Source: Klebsiella pneumoniae
GTDB taxonomy: Bacteria; Desulfobacterota; Binatia; UBA12015
NCBI GenBank assembly: GCA_945872365.1
Contig: CAMBZJ010000025.1
Location: 1-45,682 of the forward strand
Reading direction: 5' to 3'
DNA: 45,682 nucleotides
Shown here one piece after another: positions 41,085-45,682 of the stretch. Below the pieces are notes generated by a model, which saw only the letters and a program-made list of their open reading frames with translations, made no database searches and was not told the origin of the DNA. A program made the position numbers and the translations under genes. The number at the start of each line of letters is the position of its first letter. The first letter of the stretch is position 1.

Positions 41085-42515
41085 GTGCTGCGGGTCCTCC
41101 GCGGCGACGGTGGGGTCGCCGAGGCCGCGCCGACGGTCGTCGCGCTCTCGGGTGGCCCGGACTCGGCCGCGCTGTTCGAGGCCGTGCGAAGGATCCGTTC
41201 CGCCGCGGGCGTTGCCGCGGGGGACCTCGTCGCCGCGCACTTCAACCACCGACTGCGCGGCGTGGCGAGCGATCGCGACGCGCTGTTCGCATCGGCCCTC
41301 GCCCGCGCGGCGGGCGTGCCGTGCGTCGTCGGCGAGCCCGCAGCGCCGCTCGTCGACGACGCGAGCAACCTCGAGGCCGGCGCCCGCGCCGCCCGTTACG
41401 CGTTCTTGCACCAGGTGGCCGATGCGGCGGGCGCGTCCGCGATCTGCGTCGCCCATACCCGCGACGACCAGGCGGAAACCGTCCTCATGCGTCTCGCCCG
41501 CGGCGCGGGCGCCCGTTCGCTGGCCGCGATGGCGCCACGCCGTGCCGACGGCGTGGTCCGGCCGTTGCTCGATGTCCCGCGCTCGGAGGTCGCGCGCTAC
41601 AGGCGGGTCCGTGCGATCGCCGCGGTCCGGGATGGCTCGAACGACGACACGACCCGGACGCGCAGCCGGGTGCGTCACCTGTTGCTTCCCGAGATGGAGC
41701 GGCTCCTTGGGGTCGACGTCGGCGGTCGCCTCGCCCGACTCGCCTCGGAATTGCGCGTGGAGGCCGAACTCGCGGACCGGGCGCTCGCCGCGATCCTCGG
41801 CGGACCGCCCTGTCCGCAAAGCCTGACGATCGCAACGCTGCGCGAGGCGGGGCCCGCGGCGGGCCGACTCCTGCACGCCTGGCTCTCCGGGGGCGCGAGA
41901 GCGATCTCCGCCCGACAGGTCGCGGCGATTCTCGCCATCGCGGCGGCGGATCGCCCGAGCGCCCGGGTCGACCTCGGCGGCGGTCTCCGGGTCGAGCGGC
42001 GCTACGAGCAACTGCTGCTGGTCCAGGGCGGGGCGCAAGAGTGCGCGCCCTGGCAGCCGGTCGAACTCCCGGTGCCCGGAGCAGCGGAGGTGGCCGGCCG
42101 GTGGCGCATCGCGGCGGCCTGGACGAGGGCGGGGGGCGGGGCTTCGGAGGCCCCGGCCGTGGCCTTGCCCCGGGACCCCGGCGCGGTGCTTCGCACCGAC
42201 GGGTGGTTCGATGCCTCGCTTCTTCGACTCGACCTGTCGCCGGGTGGGATCGGCCTTCCCCTGCGGGTGCGCCGGGCGGGGCCGGGCGACCGGGTGAGCG
42301 CGCGGGCCGGGCATCGCAAACTCTCCGACGTCCTGATCGACGCCCGCGTGCCGCGCGCGGAACGCGGCGGACTCGCGGTGGTCGTCGCGGCAGACGATAT
42401 GGTCCTCTGGGTGCCGGGGGTCGCCTGGTCGCCCGCCCGACCTTCGGGGAGCGAGGTCCGGCTCTCGCTGTTCGCCCAGCTGATCCGAGCGCCCGGACGG
42501 GTCGTCCCGGGATAA
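41085..42515 (+). CDS. tilS: tRNA(Ile)-lysidine synthase
   Basis: 476 residues from GTG 41085, the only initiation codon in frame between the tRNA and the active-site loop; 20 residues then precede the PP-loop VALSGGPDS. It converts C34 of tRNA-Ile(CAT) to lysidine. FNHRLRG, LEAGARAARYAFL, AHTRDDQAETVLMRLARG and RPLLDVPRSEVARY are typical, and the C-terminal TilS domain ends with SVARAGHRKLSDVLIDARVP-like sequence (GDRVSARAGHRKLSDV). It lies 56 nt after tRNA-Met and may be read from the same promoter. Confidence 0.92.
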   Translation: MLRVLRGDGGVAEAAPTVVALSGGPDSAALFEAVRRIRSAAGVAAGDLVAAHFNHRLRGVASDRDALFASALARAAGVPCVVGEPAAPLVDDASNLEAGARAARYAFLHQVADAAGASAICVAHTRDDQAETVLMRLARGAGARSLAAMAPRRADGVVRPLLDVPRSEVARYRRVRAIAAVRDGSNDDTTRTRSRVRHLLLPEMERLLGVDVGGRLARLASELRVEAELADRALAAILGGPPCPQSLTIATLREAGPAAGRLLHAWLSGGARAISARQVAAILAIAAADRPSARVDLGGGLRVERRYEQLLLVQGGAQECAPWQPVELPVPGAAEVAGRWRIAAAWTRAGGGASEAPAVALPRDPGAVLRTDGWFDASLLRLDLSPGGIGLPLRVRRAGPGDRVSARAGHRKLSDVLIDARVPRAERGGLAVVVAADDMVLWVPGVAWSPARPSGSEVRLSLFAQLIRAPGRVVPG

Positions 42516-42644
42516 AGGCCACCTGCGCCCGCGTCTGACCGCACCGGGCGCTGGTGCCCCCGTCGGTATCGCGCCGGGTGGGTAGCCGGCTACGAGACTC
42601 GGCGACAGAGCCGGGCGTCGAATCCGCCCCTCCCGCCCCGGCGA

Positions 42645-42673
42645 TTGCCGGGTTCCAAGGGTCGTGGTAGTTA
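42645..42673 (+). promoter_or_regulatory. Promoter candidate for ftsH
   Basis: TTGCCG (42645-42650), 17-bp spacer, TAGTTA (42668-42673). Start near 42680. It resembles the tRNA-Pro promoter (TTGCCC-17-TAAGAC). Confidence 0.45.
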
Positions 42674-42702
42674 GGAAGGGCTTTCTTCCCACCAGGTGCA
42701 AA

Positions 42703-44529
<1,827 letters not shown>

Positions 44530-44607
44530 TCCCGGCGGCGAGACCGCCCAGGCACGGACGCTGACGGGCTTGCGCTTGCGCACGCCTTCCTGCACGAATC
44601 AGGGGCG

Positions 44608-45354
44608 GTGGGTGTCTTCGGTCAGGTGCGCATCGCCGACGTCGCGGACATCCTGATCGTCGCGATCCTAGTCTATGCGACGATCAACCTGATCCGTGGC
44701 ACGCGGGCGGTGCAGATGCTGGTCGGCCTCGCGGTCCTCGCCGGCGTGTACTTCCTCGCCCAGTACTTCGAGCTCTACACGCTTTCCTGGATCCTGCGGG
44801 CCTTCCTCGGCTCGTTCTTCCTGCTCGTGGTCGTGCTCTTTCAGGACGACATCCGTCGGGTACTGACACAGGTGGGCCGGGGCCGTCTTTTCGCTGGTGA
44901 CCGTCGGACGCAGGCCCTGGTCATCGACGAGGTGACGCGCGCGGCGACCGAACTCGCCGAGAAGCGCATCGGCGCCCTGATCGTCCTCGAACGCGACGTC
45001 GGGCTCACCCGCTTCCTCGAGAGCGGGACGCCTCTCGACGCCGAGGTGAGTTGGGAGATTCTCTGCGCGGTGTTCCATCCGCAGTCGCCGATGCACGACG
45101 GCGCCGTGATCGTCCGCAAGGGCCGGCTGGCGGCGGCGGGCTGCTTTCTGCCGCTCACGCACGAACCCACGGTGAGTCGCACGCTTGGCAGCCGGCACCG
45201 GGCGGCGATCGGCATCTCCGAGGAGAGCGATGCGGCGGTGGTCGTCGTCTCCGAGGAACTCGGCCGGATTTCGCTCGTCCACGAGGGCCAGATCCTAGGC
45301 AACTGCGATGCCGAGACACTGCGCACCGGACTCGAGAGGTTTGCGCTGTCGTGA
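44608..45354 (+). CDS. cdaA: Diadenylate cyclase CdaA
   Basis: 248 residues from GTG 44608 with AGGGG upstream. Three N-terminal membrane helices (ILIVAILVYATINLI, MLVGLAVLAGVYFLA, FLGSFFLLVVVLF) precede the DAC domain, with MHDGAVIV (DGA motif) and GSRHRAAIG (RHR motif) intact. It makes c-di-AMP from two ATP. The stop overlaps the next gene (GTGA), which encodes its usual regulator. Confidence 0.96.
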   Translation: MGVFGQVRIADVADILIVAILVYATINLIRGTRAVQMLVGLAVLAGVYFLAQYFELYTLSWILRAFLGSFFLLVVVLFQDDIRRVLTQVGRGRLFAGDRRTQALVIDEVTRAATELAEKRIGALIVLERDVGLTRFLESGTPLDAEVSWEILCAVFHPQSPMHDGAVIVRKGRLAAAGCFLPLTHEPTVSRTLGSRHRAAIGISEESDAAVVVVSEELGRISLVHEGQILGNCDAETLRTGLERFALS

Positions 45355-45682
45355 GGCGCATCGACGACAAGCAGGGGCGCGGCCTCGCCGGTCGCCCGAC
45401 GCCCTCCCCGTGGGGCGATCTCGGGCTGTGGGCGCTTTCCCTCGCGACGGCGGTCGGCCTCTGGTTCTTCGTCAATACCGGCGACGGCACCGAGGACCGG
45501 GTGATGCGGGTGCGGATCGAGCCGACGAACGTCCCTGCCGGCCTGGTGCTCTCGGGGACCGTCACGGAGTATGCCGAGCTTCGGGTGCGTGGTCCGTCGG
45601 TGATCGTCGCGGGCATCGATCAGCGTCGGATCCGCGGCGAGGTCGATCTCTCCGACGCCCAGCCGCCGCGTTTTCGCGAGGC
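45351..45682 (+). CDS. cdaR: YbbR-domain protein CdaR, partial (3' end outside window)
   Basis: 110 codons visible from GTG 45351. One transmembrane helix (LGLWALSLATAVGLWFFVN) then the first YbbR repeat (RVMRVRIEPTNVPAGLVLSG, then AELRVRGPSVIVAGI). CdaR sits beside CdaA in the membrane and tunes c-di-AMP production. The number of YbbR repeats is unknown because the window ends. Confidence 0.9.
   Translation, partial: MRRIDDKQGRGLAGRPTPSPWGDLGLWALSLATAVGLWFFVNTGDGTEDRVMRVRIEPTNVPAGLVLSGTVTEYAELRVRGPSVIVAGIDQRRIRGEVDLSDAQPPRFRE

Overview
This is a 45.7 kb, uniformly GC-rich, gene-dense chromosomal segment. An Mla phospholipid-transport operon puts it in a Gram-negative (diderm) cell. Together with a four-gene coenzyme F420 operon (cofG-cofH-cofD-cofE, with separate CofG and CofH and an unfused CofE), an F420-type flavin-site oxidoreductase, an FrhB-like protein, MeaB, sigma-54 activators and a CdaA/CdaR pair, this suggests an uncultured deltaproteobacterium-like lineage such as Binatota, Myxococcota or Desulfobacterota relatives. 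That placement is inference from gene content only. Many starts are GTG or TTG, and most operons show 1-4 nt stop/start overlaps.

Layout. 1-3448 (minus): mlaF-mlaE-mlaD-mlaA-mlaC, mlaC cut by the window edge. 3499-4401: a lipoprotein ending in a haem-type CXXCH. 4402-7825: a small accessory island with an in-frame RhuM/GNAT chimeric remnant, an intact AbiEi/AbiEii type IV toxin-antitoxin pair behind a 23-bp palindrome, a truncated third gene, and tRNA-Arg(CCG) at its edge. 8009-9699 (minus): an SDR and an inositol-monophosphatase-family enzyme. 9796-13574: tRNA-Gln, then prs, rplY, pth and the rpsF-rpsR-rplI ribosomal operon, closed by a strong terminator and three imperfect tandem repeats. 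13882-16447: F420-type oxidoreductase, NUDIX hydrolase, a divergent YchF GTPase and a small FxLYD-like protein. 16556-23038: tRNA-Val, thrS, rpmI, rplT, pheS, pheT and ihfA; infC is missing from its usual place. 23100-27179: a conserved hypothetical, tRNA-Pro, pcm, a LytM-fold lipoprotein, apt and the FrhB-like protein. 27229-31414 (minus): the cof operon. 31523-36725 (minus): regulatory genes including two proteins with histidine-kinase phosphoacceptor domains but apparently ruined ATP-binding domains, one of them fused to a decayed sigma-54-activator-like AAA+ module and overlapping a full NtrC-type regulator. 37171-40843: a receiver-less sigma-54 activator, lipB, meaB and a metallophosphoesterase. 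40956-45682: tRNA-Met, tilS, ftsH and cdaA-cdaR, the last running off the window.

Most of the window is housekeeping: translation, lipoylation, nucleotide supply, proteolysis and c-di-AMP signalling. The parts deserving attention are the tRNA-flanked island, the pseudokinase/AAA+ regulatory cluster, the chimeric remnant, the C-terminal CXXCH lipoprotein and several hairpins over translation starts.
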